Notes: a model not told the origin generated them from the letters alone. A DNA stretch of 64,000 bases from Zygaena filipendulae (GCA_907165275.2 OU015672.1:3020501-3084500), one strand, 5' to 3'. Positions 1-10,729 are shown, counted from the first letter of the stretch. A program made the numbers and translations.

Positions 1-797
1 AAGTTATTATACTATTTATTACGATCAAAGAAAAGTTAACTATAATATTGCCTCAGCTCTTGGTCTATAAAATTTTTAACACTTTGGTTTGCATAAAAAG
101 TCAAGTCTCCGTTAATTATTATTACCTACGTTCAAAGAATAGCTGTCTAAAATATTGCCTCAGCTCTTGGTCTATAACATTTTTAACACTGAACAAAAAG
201 AAAGACGGATCGCGCCGAACGGTCAAAGTACCTACCTATACTTTTCGAACTGTTAGTACAAACAAAAAGCAAACAAACATTCCCATGACTGGTAATTTTT
301 CATTTATTTATATCTGTAGTTAGGTACCTAGTTAGTACCTACCTACAATTTAGAGAATAGGATCAAAAGAATAGGACCTTGTAAACAGAACTTGTAAGTA
401 GGTACCTAACTGCACTAAAACAATAATTTAAACAAGAATAAAAGTCAAAGATAGTAGGCAGGTATTGCTACCAAATCACTAATTACAAGCTAGGTACTAG
501 AAGTGCATTTCTTTACCTTTCGATGTCCTTTGGAAGTGTGAAAAAAGTGAGATTCCGATCCTGGTTATTGTTTAAGCAGCCAAATGCGATACAATATGCC
601 TTGGCCTTCATTTTCAAATCAAATCAACGCACGATACGCGTGACGCTGCGCGTGCTATCGAACGGACTAACTAGCGAGCGAGCGAGCCGACCGGGGCGAC
701 CACCGGCGCGCGGCATCCCCGTTCAATAGGCCCGTCTGGACGAGCGCGGCATGTACTTGTAGCTTTGTACCTAAAGTGCGGAGTGCGCCTGGCCTGG
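1..797 (+). repeat. Copy 1 of a 797-bp segmental duplication (uninterrupted copy)
   Basis: This stretch reads the same, with no difference I could find by eye, as 38638-39108 joined to 49467-49796. Copy 1 is continuous across the point where copy 2 carries the gypsy element, so it keeps the empty target site CTAC at 468-471. The two copies diverge after position 797 (TTTTAGCG here, CCGTGGCC in copy 2). The left end may lie outside the window. Within the unit, a roughly 24-bp phrase beginning ATTGCCTCAGCTCTTGGTC occurs twice, near 47 and 154. No protein-like coding sequence was recognised; the short open frames inside have no family features. It may be a transposable element of unknown type or a plain duplication. 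Confidence 0.9.
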
Positions 798-909
798 TTT
801 TAGCGGGAATTTTAACAGTTGGTGCTACTATTTTCTTGTATGAAGAAGGTTTGTGTAAAATGTTCTGATAGCCGCATACTTAGGTTTTAAAATCAAGGGT
901 TACAATATA
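798..909. other. Unassigned AT-rich spacer
   Basis: Begins where the duplicated unit ends. It holds no open frame of note and no repeat I recognise. Confidence 0.5.
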
Positions 910-1335
910 ACTAGCTGTGCCCCGCGGTTTCACCCGCGTAAATTTCGGAGATCCCGCGGGAATTCCGGGATAAAAGGTAGCCCATGTTCTTTTCCATGTC
1001 AAAGGCTACATGCATGCCAAATTTCATCCAAATCCGTTCAGCCGTTTTTGCATGATTGAGTCGAATGCGCATTTTCATCTGACTTGCTTCACATTAATCG
1101 TCACTGCTCAGCTCCTAAGTGTCTTAGCGTTATGTTATATAGCCTATAACCTGCCCAGGAGTATAGACTACAATCGTACCAAGTTTGGTTAAAATCCCTT
1201 CAGTAGTTTTTGACCCATGCGCATTTGCATTTTTGGCATCAGTATCGATCACCATTCATCCTCCAATATAAATTTTGAATATATATTCAATGTACAGAAT
1301 TGACCTCTCTACAGTTTTATTATAAGTATAGATTA
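910..1335 (+). repeat. Degenerate lepidopteran RTE/SINE-type 3' end repeat
   Basis: It opens with CTAGCTGTGCCCCGCGGTTTC, passes through the phrases CCAAATTTCATCCAAATCC and GTTCAGCCGTTTTTGCATGA, and ends with TTATTATAAGTATAGATTA. This order (CG-rich head, CCAAATTTCAT, CCGTTCAGCCGTT, then an AT tail ending in ATAGATT) is a very common dispersed unit in moth genomes, usually linked to RTE-type LINE 3' ends. That link is from memory. Two related pieces occur in this window at 7752-7950 (minus) and 13450-13560 (plus). Confidence 0.65.
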
Positions 1336-2164
1336 GTAAATGTATTAAGTAGGTTTGCATGTGTATGTAGCTTACAACTTAACAAGTGAAGAGTCGACGA
1401 AGACTGTCCAACTTTTTTGCTACAAGTTACAAGCTACAAGCAACAAAGACAGTTTTGATTTACACATGTAGTTTTGATGAACATATGTTTGTAAAAATGC
1501 ACTAATTTACAAGCTAAACGCTTGTAATACAAGGCTTGTTACTTTTGATGAATAGTAATATACTAAGGTAGGAATAATTCAGGTACTAAGTTATAACCCT
1601 ACACCCTAACTCCTAAAACCTTATCGCCAAACAAAAACAAATTAGGTACACACACACAGAACATAAATCACAGTTTTCTTTGGAAACAAATATTTTAAGG
1701 TGAGCTCTTCACCACCCCTCTCCCTCCACCCTCCAGCTCCCCTCCAAGATAGACATATTTTTACATGTAGGTAGCTTCTCTTGAAAAGAATTATATATTA
1801 TAGTTATCAACTATGATAATAATACCTCCACCAATCTATGCAAGTAAGTAAACGGCATGGACAATGGACTGAACTTGACATGGTGGGTTGGTTGGGAGAA
1901 AAAATTCCCATCGACCCCGGTTAACATAGCTGTAAAATTAAAAATAACTTACCAATGAAACTTATAACGACTGCTTCATTCGCACCTAATCTGTGAAGTA
2001 ATTGTTTCAGCTCACTTGAGGCATCTTTTTGGGATTCCATTGTAAAAATGTTTGACACACTAAAAATGAAATTACTAATTATTAGTGGTAATATAATAAA
2101 TAAACACTACATTACAGACAGAGTTATATTGCGATAATACCTTCTCACAATAACAGCTGTGTGA
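1336..2164. other. Intergenic, no gene seen
   Basis: AT-rich DNA. It contains repeated TACAAGC/GCTTGTA phrases around 1370-1545 and a pyrimidine-rich patch at 1700-1745. I see no coding sequence, tRNA or clear element boundary. Confidence 0.5.
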
Positions 2165-2380
2165 CGTCATACACTAAAACTTCGCCGTCAGTCCGTCCGT
2201 CCGTTCGTCACTATATATGTATATCTGTATGGCTGTATATCTCTTGAACCGTGATAGAGACAGTTGAAACTTTCACAGATAATGTATTTCTGTTGGTGCT
2301 ATAACAACAAATACTAAAAATAAGAATAAAACAAATATTTAAGGGGGCTCCCATACAACAAACATGATTTGTTATCATTG
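2165..2380 (+). repeat. Dispersed lepidopteran repeat (CCGTCCGTCC / GAACCGTGATAG type)
   Basis: It contains CGTCAGTCCGTCCGTCCG followed by TCTTGAACCGTGATAGAGAC, AGTTGAAACTTTCACAGAT and GCTATAACAACAAATACTA. This series of phrases is a frequent non-coding repeat in moth genomes. The usual GGTACGGAACCC phrase is not preserved, so the copy is degenerate. Confidence 0.5.
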
Positions 2381-2814
2381 TATCGCGTAAAAATTTACAA
2401 TAATTGCGAATGAGTAGGTATTTCCGAGCACTTTACTTGATTAATTAATTTAATTTCATTAGCTTCCTGTTGTTTTAGCATTTTCCGATGTCACAATTTT
2501 CTCGCAGAGGCGATGTATTTTATAGGTATTTACACAGATTTTTATTATAATATGCATTAATTGATAGGTATTTATCTATTTTATAAATTTTTCCTATTTA
2601 ATCAACTATTAATATCAACATGAAAGAAATCTTATCGGTTTGATACGTCTTCATTTACCTACTATAAACCTCCATAGAGCTAAAAGCAAGATTGCAAATC
2701 GCAATACGGAGATGTACTGTAGGTATATCTCCGTACAAGGAACTTCTTCAAATTTTAAATGTATATATGTATATAATATGCAATAATTGTATGTAATAAA
2801 TGTATGTAATATGC

Positions 2815-3205
2815 AATAAGTTTGTCAATGCTTTCTAATTTAAGCATACTTTCAACCACTCTGTTTATCGTGTGTGCAAAGCAGGGTAGGTGTTTTGCTG
2901 GTTCTAGAAATGAGTTGACGGCTATAACTACATTTGCACCATTGTCAGTAACGGCGGCTGCAATATTTTCTTTTTTTTTTTAAGTTAAATGTGTCGATAC
3001 AATTTTCTAAATGTTGTGTAATATTTTGTGCTGTGTGTCGCTCATTCAGTGGTTTCGTCATTAGAATTATTGACCAAATTGCATCATTCTCTAAAAAAAT
3101 CATTGTTACTCCTGGAAAGCTTCGTGTGCTCATCATTTCGGATCAGATATCAAATGTTAACGCGTAGTAGTTTTTTTTCAGCGATTTCAACAAATTGTTT
3201 TTTGG
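2815..3205 (-). pseudogene. hAT-superfamily transposase fragment, distal part (interrupted by LINE)
   Basis: Translated on the minus strand, the region gives a ZBED/hAT-like series. KQFVEIAEKK is followed after a frameshift by YYALTFDI, a stop where family members have Trp, then SEMMSTRSFPGVTM and TKPLNERHTAQNITQHLEN. After a second frameshift in a poly-T run near 2970-2982 comes AAAVTDNGANVVIAVNS and HLPCFAHTINRVVE. The TDNGAN and CFAHT.N.VV blocks are hallmarks of hAT RNase-H-like transposases. The upstream part of the same gene lies beyond the LINE at 7604-7735, so the LINE jumped into an existing hAT copy. At least two frameshifts and one stop make it non-functional. Ends are approximate and no terminal inverted repeats were found. 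Confidence 0.8.
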
Positions 3206-3732
3206 GTGCGTGCGTTAACGTCCGGCCGACCGGTCGTGTTTGTGAGTGTCAGCAATTATTATCATCCAAATATTTACATATTATGTCGAGTACACATATC
3301 TAATTTACTATAACATCAGAAAAAACTATTGGAAATCAATTGTTGGTGCATTTTCAACCCATAATATTTAAAACTCGTGAGTGATAAATCAATATCTGAA
3401 TAAAAACAAAATTATACGAGCTGAGTGACACTATTAAGTGAAATAATAAGAGGTATCTTCTTACGGTGGACGGATGCCAAATTTCTATGAAATCGTCGAT
3501 CGGTGCCCAGAGTGAGAGACCTCTCTTTGGCCAGCGACCGCAGCTGTTGTTTGGTCAAGTTTATTGTTTTCTTTTTGTATGATAACTATAAAATCTACCT
3601 ACACGTCTACAAGCCAACACAGATTGTTTGAGTCGGTGGCGACGCGACGGCGCGCGGCGTCCAGTGAGGTCTGGGCCGGACAGCGGGTGCGCCAAACAGC
3701 AGGCATCGGTGGTGTGGCAGCAGTGAAAACAA

Positions 3733-6700
3733 ATGCCTCTAGTAACTGGCGCCCCGGGCGGCAGTGGCACTCGGCCACGGTCGACACCAACCCACAGTCC
3801 GGAAAGTCTGCCTATCCAAATGTCGTTAGAGGCTGGCACTAGGACACGTGGAATTCGTAAGCAGGCTAAGCACACGCTAAAGCAGGACGGCTCTCCAGCT
3901 GCGACTCAAGAGAACTCGAATCTCCTTTCCGAAATCAAGCTACTGAGAATTGAGATACAGGATCTCAAACAGCAGAATGCTGAGATTCTTCTTGTTAAAA
4001 GCGATGTTCAGGAACTAAGTGCAAAACTTGCAGCAATCTCCTCAGTCGTAACCGAGAAACTCGATGGTTGTGAGAAAAAGTTGATCGCACGGGAGGTCGA
4101 GATTGCGAGCCTGAAGGAGTCCTTAAGACAGACTGGTGAGTCACTCAACTCGCAGGAACAGTATCTACTCCGAAACGATTTAGAAATATCAGGGATCCCT
4201 GAGTCTGATGCTGAAAATCTAACGCACATCGTAATGGTAACAGCCAAAAAGATAGGAGTTGAGCTGTCCGCTTCTGATCTTGACGAGGTTTACAGAGCCG
4301 GACCGAGGCGCTCATGGAGTGATAAAGCGGCAAACGGCCTAAGACGCCCTATTGTGGTAAAATTAACTCGCCACACGAGACGCGATGACTTAATTAGAGC
4401 GGCAAAAAGCCGTCGGAATTTGACTACTGTGGACATTACCACAGGGCCACCACAGAAACTATACATCAATGAGAGGTTAACAAAAATAAACCGCATTCTT
4501 TTTCGGGAGACAAGGCAGCGCGCAAAGCAGAATAACTTCAGCTACTGCTGGGTCCGAAACGGCTCAATTTATGTTCACAGCTCATTTTCAACAAGTAACA
4601 CCCAAAACAGGGCTGGTGGCGTGGTTGCCTACGTGGCGAATGCTTGGAATGTATCAGTGGAGGAGCCTCGTTTCCGGGAGGCAGAGTGCTTGAAATTGGT
4701 TCTGAACAACTCTATCACAATTCTCGGAATATACCGTTCTCCTTCCTTTATAAAGATTGACGCTTTTGCGGAGAGTCTAAGTGAAACGTTGACCAAATTG
4801 GCTTCAAATCCCACTGTTCTTGTGGCGGGTGATATCAACATAAATATCTGTGCCGATGATCCAAAAAGCTACGACTATCTTTGCCTGATGGCAGAATTTG
4901 GTCTTATGCCAGCCATTACTTTGCCCACGAGAGCAAACGCGTGTCTTGACCACATCTTCGTGAGATCACCAAAACCCAATGTTAACCTTGGAGTGGTGTG
5001 CCACTCTGACATAACAGACCATGATATAGCTCTCCTAGGCTTATCTATTGCGAAGGCTGCAAGAATCGAACGGGCCACACGCATGATTGACAAAACAGAC
5101 TATAGGGCTATTGCAAAGGATCTTGAGGGCGAGAACTGGTCCGCAGTTCTTGAGTCGGTGGATGTCAGTATTGCTGTTGAGGCTTTTGATGGTATCTTGC
5201 AAAAACTGATACAAAAACATACCACAAGGAGGCGAGTTGGCAGATCCAAATATGTACTGAAGCCGTGGATCACGCCAGGACTCCTTAGATGCATAAAACA
5301 CAGGGACAAGCTCCATCTAGATCTAAAAAAACAGCCAAATGATCAGTTGAAGATACTCGTATACAGGAGATATAGGAACTATTGCAATACTCTTCTTCGT
5401 AAATTAAAGACTGACTATGAAAGGAAGCTACTGGAGGAAAACAAGGGCAACTCCAAAAGACTATGGCAAACTATCAAGAAAATAACGGGATGTGCAAAAT
5501 CAAACACCTCCGAAACCGATATTACTTTAATTAAACCAAGTGTCTTAGAGTCGTTAAATTATTGCAATGAATATTTTGTCAATGTGGGAAAAAACTTGGC
5601 AAATAAATTGCTGTCAGCATTGGGTAAGAGTGAAGAAAGCTTAGCGTCATCAATCTGGAACTGCCCACTTGCACACAGCTTTTACATGCAGCCTACAGAT
5701 GCTTTCGAAGTAACAAAAATCATTGGCAAACTGAAGAGTGGCGCGTCAGGTTTGGATGGCATAAACACCTCTTTGATAAAAATAATTAAATATGAAATTG
5801 CTGTTCCACTTACTCATATTTGCAACCTTAGTATGTCCACTGGTATCTTTCCGCAGGCCTGGAAGAGGGCCGTCATTGTTCCAATTTACAAAAGTGGATC
5901 TCGCGGGACTCCAGAAAATTACCGACCAATTTCATTACTACCAGTTGTCTCAAAAGTGCTTGAAAAAATAGTAAACATTCGTCTAACTGGTTTTTTGGAG
6001 AGTTTTGAGGTCCTTTCGGACAAGCAATTTGGTTTTAGACAAAAAAGATCCACCGAAGACGCCATCAGCAGCCTCACAGAGATGATATCATTAAGTCTGG
6101 ATCGAGGCCAGAGATGTGTGGGGGTCTTCCTCGATTTGGCAAAAGCTTTCGACTCAGTCTCGACAGTACTCCTTCTCAGAAAACTCGAGCTCTCGGGAGT
6201 TCGGGGTTTGCCACTGAGATGGTTCCAGAGTTACCTTTCTAACAGATGCCAATGTTTAAGAGTTGGAGAGCACGTAAGTACTATCTCTCCGATCAGTTTC
6301 GGCGTCCCGCAGGGAAGTGTCCTTGGCCCGACCCTCTTCAATATATATGTTAATGACATCCACCGAATATCTGAACTGGAGGGACGCCTAATATGCTACG
6401 CGGACGATACAGCTGCTGTTTTTCACGGAAACACCTGGGATGAAGCTATGCAAAGAGCAGAGGCGGGTATGACTGCATTAAAAACCTGGTTTGACCTTAA
6501 TTTGCTATCACTTAATCTTGACAAAACCAAATTTATTTGTTTTAGTAAAACACAAAGATCTGAACCTAAAGTCTCCATAAGCTTGAAAATCCATTCTCTG
6601 TGTGCAGAATCTCCGTGCAATTGTCGGGAGTTGAGCCGGGTGGACTCTGTCAGGTATCTGGGTGTTGAAATAGACAAAAACTTATCTTTTGGGCAGCATT

Positions 6701-7257
6701 CTGCCTCTCTGGCGCAGCGACTAAGAAAACTCATATATATCATGCGACTTCTCCGAGCTTCGGCGGATATTCACGTCCTACGAACAGTATATATAGCGCT
6801 ATGTGAATCTATAGCCAGCTATTGTATTACGGTTTGGGGAGGAGCCGGCACCAGTGCGATGCTTAAGCTGGAGAGAGCTCAAAGATCCATATTAAAAGTG
6901 ATGTTTAACAAGAAACAGATGTATCCAACCGATCAGCTATATAGGGAAGCCCACGTCCTTAGCATAAGGCAACTTTTTATCTTGAGGTCCTCTATGATTA
7001 TCCATCGCAAAGTGTTATCCTCTGAGGACTACGATAAACTGCTGAAACGGAGAATACCTCAAATCCCGCAGACTTTTGTACGATCTGCGTTTGCTGGTCA
7101 TTATGCCTATTTTTTGCATCCCCACATATATAACAAAACTATCCGTTTCTGTGACATAAGGCAGAAATCAGTTCGCCAAGCAAAGCATATTGTTGCGAAG
7201 TGGTTGCTGTGTTTGACCTACGCCCAGACGGAGAATCTGCTCAGGGTTCAGTCTTGA
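3733..7257 (+). CDS. LINE fusion ORF: ORF1 protein + partial endonuclease + reverse transcriptase
   Basis: 1174 codons without a stop. Residues about 55-140 form a coiled coil rich in Leu/Glu/Lys. Residues about 145-275 resemble the RRM-like RNA-binding part of CR1-type ORF1 proteins. At about 280 the frame passes straight into an apurinic endonuclease domain that begins in mid-domain (NRAGGVVAYV) and ends with SDITDHDIALLG near 428. The first 100 or so endonuclease residues, which carry catalytic Asn and Glu in this family, are absent. Reverse transcriptase follows, with NYRPISLLPV, FLDLAKAFD near 800, QGSVLGPTLF, and the catalytic YADD near 889, then a thumb/C-terminal region. Family members normally have separate ORF1 and ORF2, so an in-frame internal deletion that fused the two is the simplest reading. 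The start is the first ATG of the frame; a slightly later one is possible. Confidence 0.85.
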   Translation: MPLVTGAPGGSGTRPRSTPTHSPESLPIQMSLEAGTRTRGIRKQAKHTLKQDGSPAATQENSNLLSEIKLLRIEIQDLKQQNAEILLVKSDVQELSAKLAAISSVVTEKLDGCEKKLIAREVEIASLKESLRQTGESLNSQEQYLLRNDLEISGIPESDAENLTHIVMVTAKKIGVELSASDLDEVYRAGPRRSWSDKAANGLRRPIVVKLTRHTRRDDLIRAAKSRRNLTTVDITTGPPQKLYINERLTKINRILFRETRQRAKQNNFSYCWVRNGSIYVHSSFSTSNTQNRAGGVVAYVANAWNVSVEEPRFREAECLKLVLNNSITILGIYRSPSFIKIDAFAESLSETLTKLASNPTVLVAGDININICADDPKSYDYLCLMAEFGLMPAITLPTRANACLDHIFVRSPKPNVNLGVVCHSDITDHDIALLGLSIAKAARIERATRMIDKTDYRAIAKDLEGENWSAVLESVDVSIAVEAFDGILQKLIQKHTTRRRVGRSKYVLKPWITPGLLRCIKHRDKLHLDLKKQPNDQLKILVYRRYRNYCNTLLRKLKTDYERKLLEENKGNSKRLWQTIKKITGCAKSNTSETDITLIKPSVLESLNYCNEYFVNVGKNLANKLLSALGKSEESLASSIWNCPLAHSFYMQPTDAFEVTKIIGKLKSGASGLDGINTSLIKIIKYEIAVPLTHICNLSMSTGIFPQAWKRAVIVPIYKSGSRGTPENYRPISLLPVVSKVLEKIVNIRLTGFLESFEVLSDKQFGFRQKRSTEDAISSLTEMISLSLDRGQRCVGVFLDLAKAFDSVSTVLLLRKLELSGVRGLPLRWFQSYLSNRCQCLRVGEHVSTISPISFGVPQGSVLGPTLFNIYVNDIHRISELEGRLICYADDTAAVFHGNTWDEAMQRAEAGMTALKTWFDLNLLSLNLDKTKFICFSKTQRSEPKVSISLKIHSLCAESPCNCRELSRVDSVRYLGVEIDKNLSFGQHSASLAQRLRKLIYIMRLLRASADIHVLRTVYIALCESIASYCITVWGGAGTSAMLKLERAQRSILKVMFNKKQMYPTDQLYREAHVLSIRQLFILRSSMIIHRKVLSSEDYDKLLKRRIPQIPQTFVRSAFAGHYAYFLHPHIYNKTIRFCDIRQKSVRQAKHIVAKWLLCLTYAQTENLLRVQS

Positions 7258-7603
7258 TTTTCTACTGATGCACTGATCACCCAGACCCATGCACGCGTAC
7301 CCACACAATTTAATATGTCATATTAACACACACATGTCATATTAACACTCACACACACACACCACACACACAAACATATTCACGCACACCCGTACACGCA
7401 GACTCACGCATACACGCATATACCTATGTACCTTGACTGAGGGATAAGTATGTTAACGCACATTACGGTTTTGTCATCACTTCTCTGAAACGGCCCCCAC
7501 GTTACAGGCTACGCCTAGTGTGGGGACTACAAGTAATTTGCTATGTTATGTGTGTTATGGTAATAAATAAATTTTTCATTTTTCATTTTTCATTTTCATA
7601 TTT
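7258..7603 (+). repeat. LINE 3'UTR with CA microsatellite and TTTTTCA tail
   Basis: After the stop codon come (CA)n-rich runs at about 7325-7400. Next is a segment around GGCTACGCCTAGTGTGGGGA that could fold into a short stem, then AATAAATAAATT and three to four units of TTTTTCA. Repeated heptamer tails are used by CR1-like LINEs for priming. No separate gene is present. Confidence 0.7.
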
Positions 7604-7735
7604 CGACAATGTCACATCGTAAATATCATCGAGTCTTCTTTTCAGAGTGTCTCCGTAAGGCAGCTTTATACATATTTGGTGATAGCATTTTTATTAAACG
7701 CCGAAATCCTTCACCTTGTATTATATGAAATGGTC
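7604..7735 (-). pseudogene. hAT transposase fragment, proximal part
   Basis: On the minus strand this reads GEGFRRLIKMLSPNMYK, then after a frameshift LPYGDTLKRRLDDIYDVTLS followed by KY. This matches the EGEGFR.L...L.P.Y..P......L..IYD region that precedes the catalytic domain in ZBED-type hAT transposases. It is the upstream half of the gene whose downstream half lies at 2815-3205; the LINE at 3206-7603 separates them. The rest of the N-terminal side is not found further right, where another repeat begins. Confidence 0.7.
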
Positions 7736-7751
7736 GATTGTCTACATCTCA

Positions 7752-7950
7752 GATTGTCGTCTACATCATATTATAAAACAAAGTCCTCTGCCACATCTGT
7801 GTGTCTGTACGCGATAAACTTAAAAACCACTGAACGGATTGTCATGCGGTTTTCACCAATAGATAGAGTCATTCATGAGGAAGGTTTATATGTATAGTTT
7901 ATCCTGGAATTCCCGCGAGAACTTAAAAAATGCCGCGGGTGACAGCTAGT
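7752..7950 (-). repeat. Lepidopteran RTE/SINE-type 3' end repeat, minus strand
   Basis: Read on the minus strand it starts TACTAGCTGTCACCCGCGGC, then GCGGGAATTCCAGGATAAAC, CAATCCGTTCAGTGGTTTTT, and ends CTTTGTTTTATAATATGATG. It has the same order of phrases as 910-1335 and is better preserved. Confidence 0.7.
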
Positions 7951-8030
7951 AAAAAATAATTCAAATCAACAAACCTTAGATTCCAAATATTCGTCAATTT
8001 TATTACTTAGTTTAATTCTATCACCTATAT

Positions 8031-9730
8031 TTGGGCATATTTCTCTCGGGGTGCTCCGAAAATGTAAATGGTCAGGTCTTGATTTTTTATGCGGATTCTG
8101 GTGCTACCGACCATCTCATAAATACTGACAAATATTTTAGCACATGTATCAAGCTCAAGAATCCTATTAGAATAAATATAGCCAAGAAGGAAAACTCCTT
8201 GCTAGCCACAAAGATAGGTACCATAAATACAAAGGACTGTAAATTGGTTAATGTCCTTTATGTACCAAACTTGAGAAGCAATCTTTTGTCTATAAATAGA
8301 ATTGAACAAGCCGGTTTTTGTGTAACATTTGAGAAAAATAAAGTACAGAGTAGTTTAAGTTGTCAAACCTTTTCACAAGAGATAAGCCTTGCTTAAAGGG
8401 TTGCCAAACAAGATTACCATTTAAAAACACAGAATATATTAAGATTAAGATAATTTTAGAGTTGATACATTCAGATCTGTAAAATCTAAATTTCCTGAAA
8501 TTCGAATAGTAGGTAGGCAAAGACATCCTATATAATAAGGGTAAAACGTAGTGATTATATTAATTATATTATCTTTGGAAAAAAATTATGATTGTTTAAG
8601 TAATGTAATTGCATAGAGCAATATGGTTTTATAGGAATATTTTCATTGTGTATATTTAAATCTTAACGTTATCGGAAAAATCCTCGTCCCATATCTGACC
8701 CTACTCAAACAGTCCGCCCCTTGTCATCCTCGGCGCAAAGGTGCCCATGATACTCGCGGCATTACCTCGCTGAATGGCTATGGACAGTCTTTGCACCAGG
8801 TATGACCTGGAGCGGTGGTCACCCTCCTTTTTATTCAGGCGCCGGCCGATTTCCGCCGATTTTCAGATCTGTTTGGTCCTAACAGCCCGGCCACTCATGA
8901 TAACAAGAAATATGTGTCAACCTTTCTTGATAATTTCAGTCACTTTGTCACTATATACCTAACGTATTAGAAAGTAAATCAGAAGTATTAAAGTATTTTA
9001 AAATTTATGTAGAAATGGTAACAGCAAAATTTGAAACAAAGATCTAGATTAAGATGTGAAAATGGCAAAGAATATATTAATAAAGAAATGCAAGACTTCT
9101 GTAGAAAGAAAGGTACTAAAATAGAACCTACAATCCCTTATTCCACCCAATGAAATGGAAAGAGTGAAAGACTGTTACCCACACTAAATACCAGCAGAAA
9201 TTTGGTATCAGTGTAAACCAAGTTATAAAATACTGAAAGCTTTTGGTTCTGAAGCACATACATAAATACACAAGGAAAACAGAGAAGGGAAAATGGCAGA
9301 AAAGTCTCAGAAACTATATATGTATGATTGCATACTATGATAATGGTTACCGTTTGTGGGATGAAAAAGAAAGAAAAATGATTCGTGCTCGTGACGTCGT
9401 TTTTAATGAAGATAAAAAACTATTTTACCGTGTTAATGATGATTTGATAGATGAAACTGAAAATAAGAATATTAATTATAAATAAAGTTCTGAAGAAAAT
9501 TTAATGAAAAAAACAGAAAATAAAAATATTTATTTATTTATTGGCACACCAACAGCATTATACAGTATTAAGAAATAATAGAAACTTTGGTTGATAAGAA
9601 ATGCGATGATGAAAGTGTGATGGAACAAGAGCCGATTCTTTTAACAAGTGCGTGCGAAAAGCGAATCAGAAAGCCACCATCATATGCAATTTTATGGGGA
9701 GTGTTAATTGGTAACGCTAAGTTTTCCAGT
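8031..9730 (+). pseudogene. Ty1/copia-type pol remnant
   Basis: Pieces of a copia polyprotein in order. The aspartic protease is at 8080-8390 with the diagnostic YADSGATDHLIN and VLYVPNLRSNLLSI. The integrase core is at 8895-9190 (DNKKYVSTFLDNFSHFVTIY, RCENGKEYINKEM, PYSTQ-stop-NGKSE). The integrase C-terminal segment GYRLWDEKERKMIRARDVVF is at 9350-9410, then acidic linker sequence, and CEKRIRKPPSYA near 9645-9680. Several stops and frameshifts separate the pieces. The zinc-binding part of the integrase is missing where an unrelated LINE end (8698-8875) is inserted. No reverse transcriptase and no LTRs were found. Not functional. Confidence 0.75.
8698..8875 (-). mobile_element. 3' end of a restriction-endonuclease-type LINE, inside copia
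   Basis: The minus strand encodes EIGRRLNKKEGDHRSRSYLV followed by QRLSIAIQRGNAASIMGTFA and a stop. This is the conserved C-terminus (AIQRGNAAS.MGT) also seen in the longer LINE at 17745-19800, but the two copies differ enough to be separate lineages. It interrupts the copia pol at 8031-9730. It is strongly 5'-truncated, as is usual for LINE insertions. Confidence 0.7.
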
Positions 9731-10729
9731 CGCTTTTATGCCGCTAGAGGCGCTGCTGTTCCTTTTGTCTGCCTCTCAAAATCATGTAACAAAATGGTGA
9801 AGGTTCTTAATTTGATTTTTTTCGTTTTTGTTTTTTTTTTTTAATTTGATTAAAATAATTATTCCTCTAAAGTGTTTGTTTTCGATTGCATCTGCAAACT
9901 GTCATCTGCCCTGGCGTAAGTATACGTAGATATATAAGAGGACAGCCAAAACGTAAAATCCATGCGTTTTCACCACATTTTCACCTGTTACCTCTTTTAA
10001 AACTAATTCCGGCCACTTGTTCAACCTGTCAATTTCTCAATAACTAAGTTTATCACACAATGGACTAGTATGTACTTTCTTCAAATGTGTACTAATAGAT
10101 TGTAATATAATTGTGTGCTTCCAGTGCTGTGACTAATTCCGAGTATACGTTGAACAAAACAACTCAGCAACACCGCAACAGCGAGTCAGCAACTAGATTT
10201 TTCAAATCGATAACGTGTCGAATATCAGTTGAGAACTCACTGATAAACAAGAAATGTCTCATACGTCTTGCCGTTTGAGTATTCAATTTTGAAAAAGACA
10301 ATAAGTTCTGCCACAACACCTTCAGTGTGTCTTCTGGAAGTTTATTTCTGCAGAAACTATTTTTTTCTAAAATAAAAGTAGCCTAAATAAGTAAGAACCA
10401 GATCGTATCATGCGTCCGGGCCCCATCATGCGTCGAAAAGTTTGCCCCGTCTTGCCTTCGCCTCCATAGTTGAGCAAAAATATGAGTAAAAAAAGTACAC
10501 CAAACTGTAGGTATTTTGACTCACATCACACGATGAATTATACAATCACAAACGCGTGACAAAATGTATATTAAACAGGCAACTATTCTAACGGTTATAT
10601 ATATTTATTCAGTTCCTAAATCATAGATCTATGAAATCAGTAAACACGTTTCGACCTGCGGGAACAAACGAACGCGTTCTCACTCGCTGCCGACATCGAA
10701 CTAATGGCTGTTCGGGAGGGGCGTCCCGT
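9731..10729. other. Intergenic, no gene seen
   Basis: Contains TATGCCGCTAGAGGCGCTGC near 9737, a T-rich run at 9820-9845, and otherwise unremarkable AT-rich DNA. No coding domain is recognisable. Confidence 0.5.

Larger units (their letters stand above)
3206..7603 (+). mobile_element. CR1/jockey-superclade LINE inserted in a hAT gene
   Basis: A non-LTR retrotransposon on the plus strand: about 530 bp of 5' leader, one long ORF (3733-7257), then a 3'UTR with a CA-rich microsatellite (about 7325-7400). The 3' end is AATAAATAAATTTTTCAT with repeats of the 7-mer TTTTTCA to about 7600, the short tandem tail typical of CR1-like elements. It splits a hAT transposase gene. The 5' boundary near 3206 is placed where hAT homology stops, and target duplications could not be fixed. 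It looks young because the ORF is fully open. However, the endonuclease is incomplete, so this copy probably cannot cut its own target. Confidence 0.8.

Noticed and set aside
48..323. 91-codon open frame in the duplicated unit (also at 38685-38960)
   Set aside because: Same sequence twice because the DNA is duplicated; no domain, and it contains an internal DNA repeat. Not evidence of a gene.
3561..3875. Antisense open frames over the LINE start
   Set aside because: Shadows of the long LINE ORF and its leader in a GC-rich stretch; no motif.
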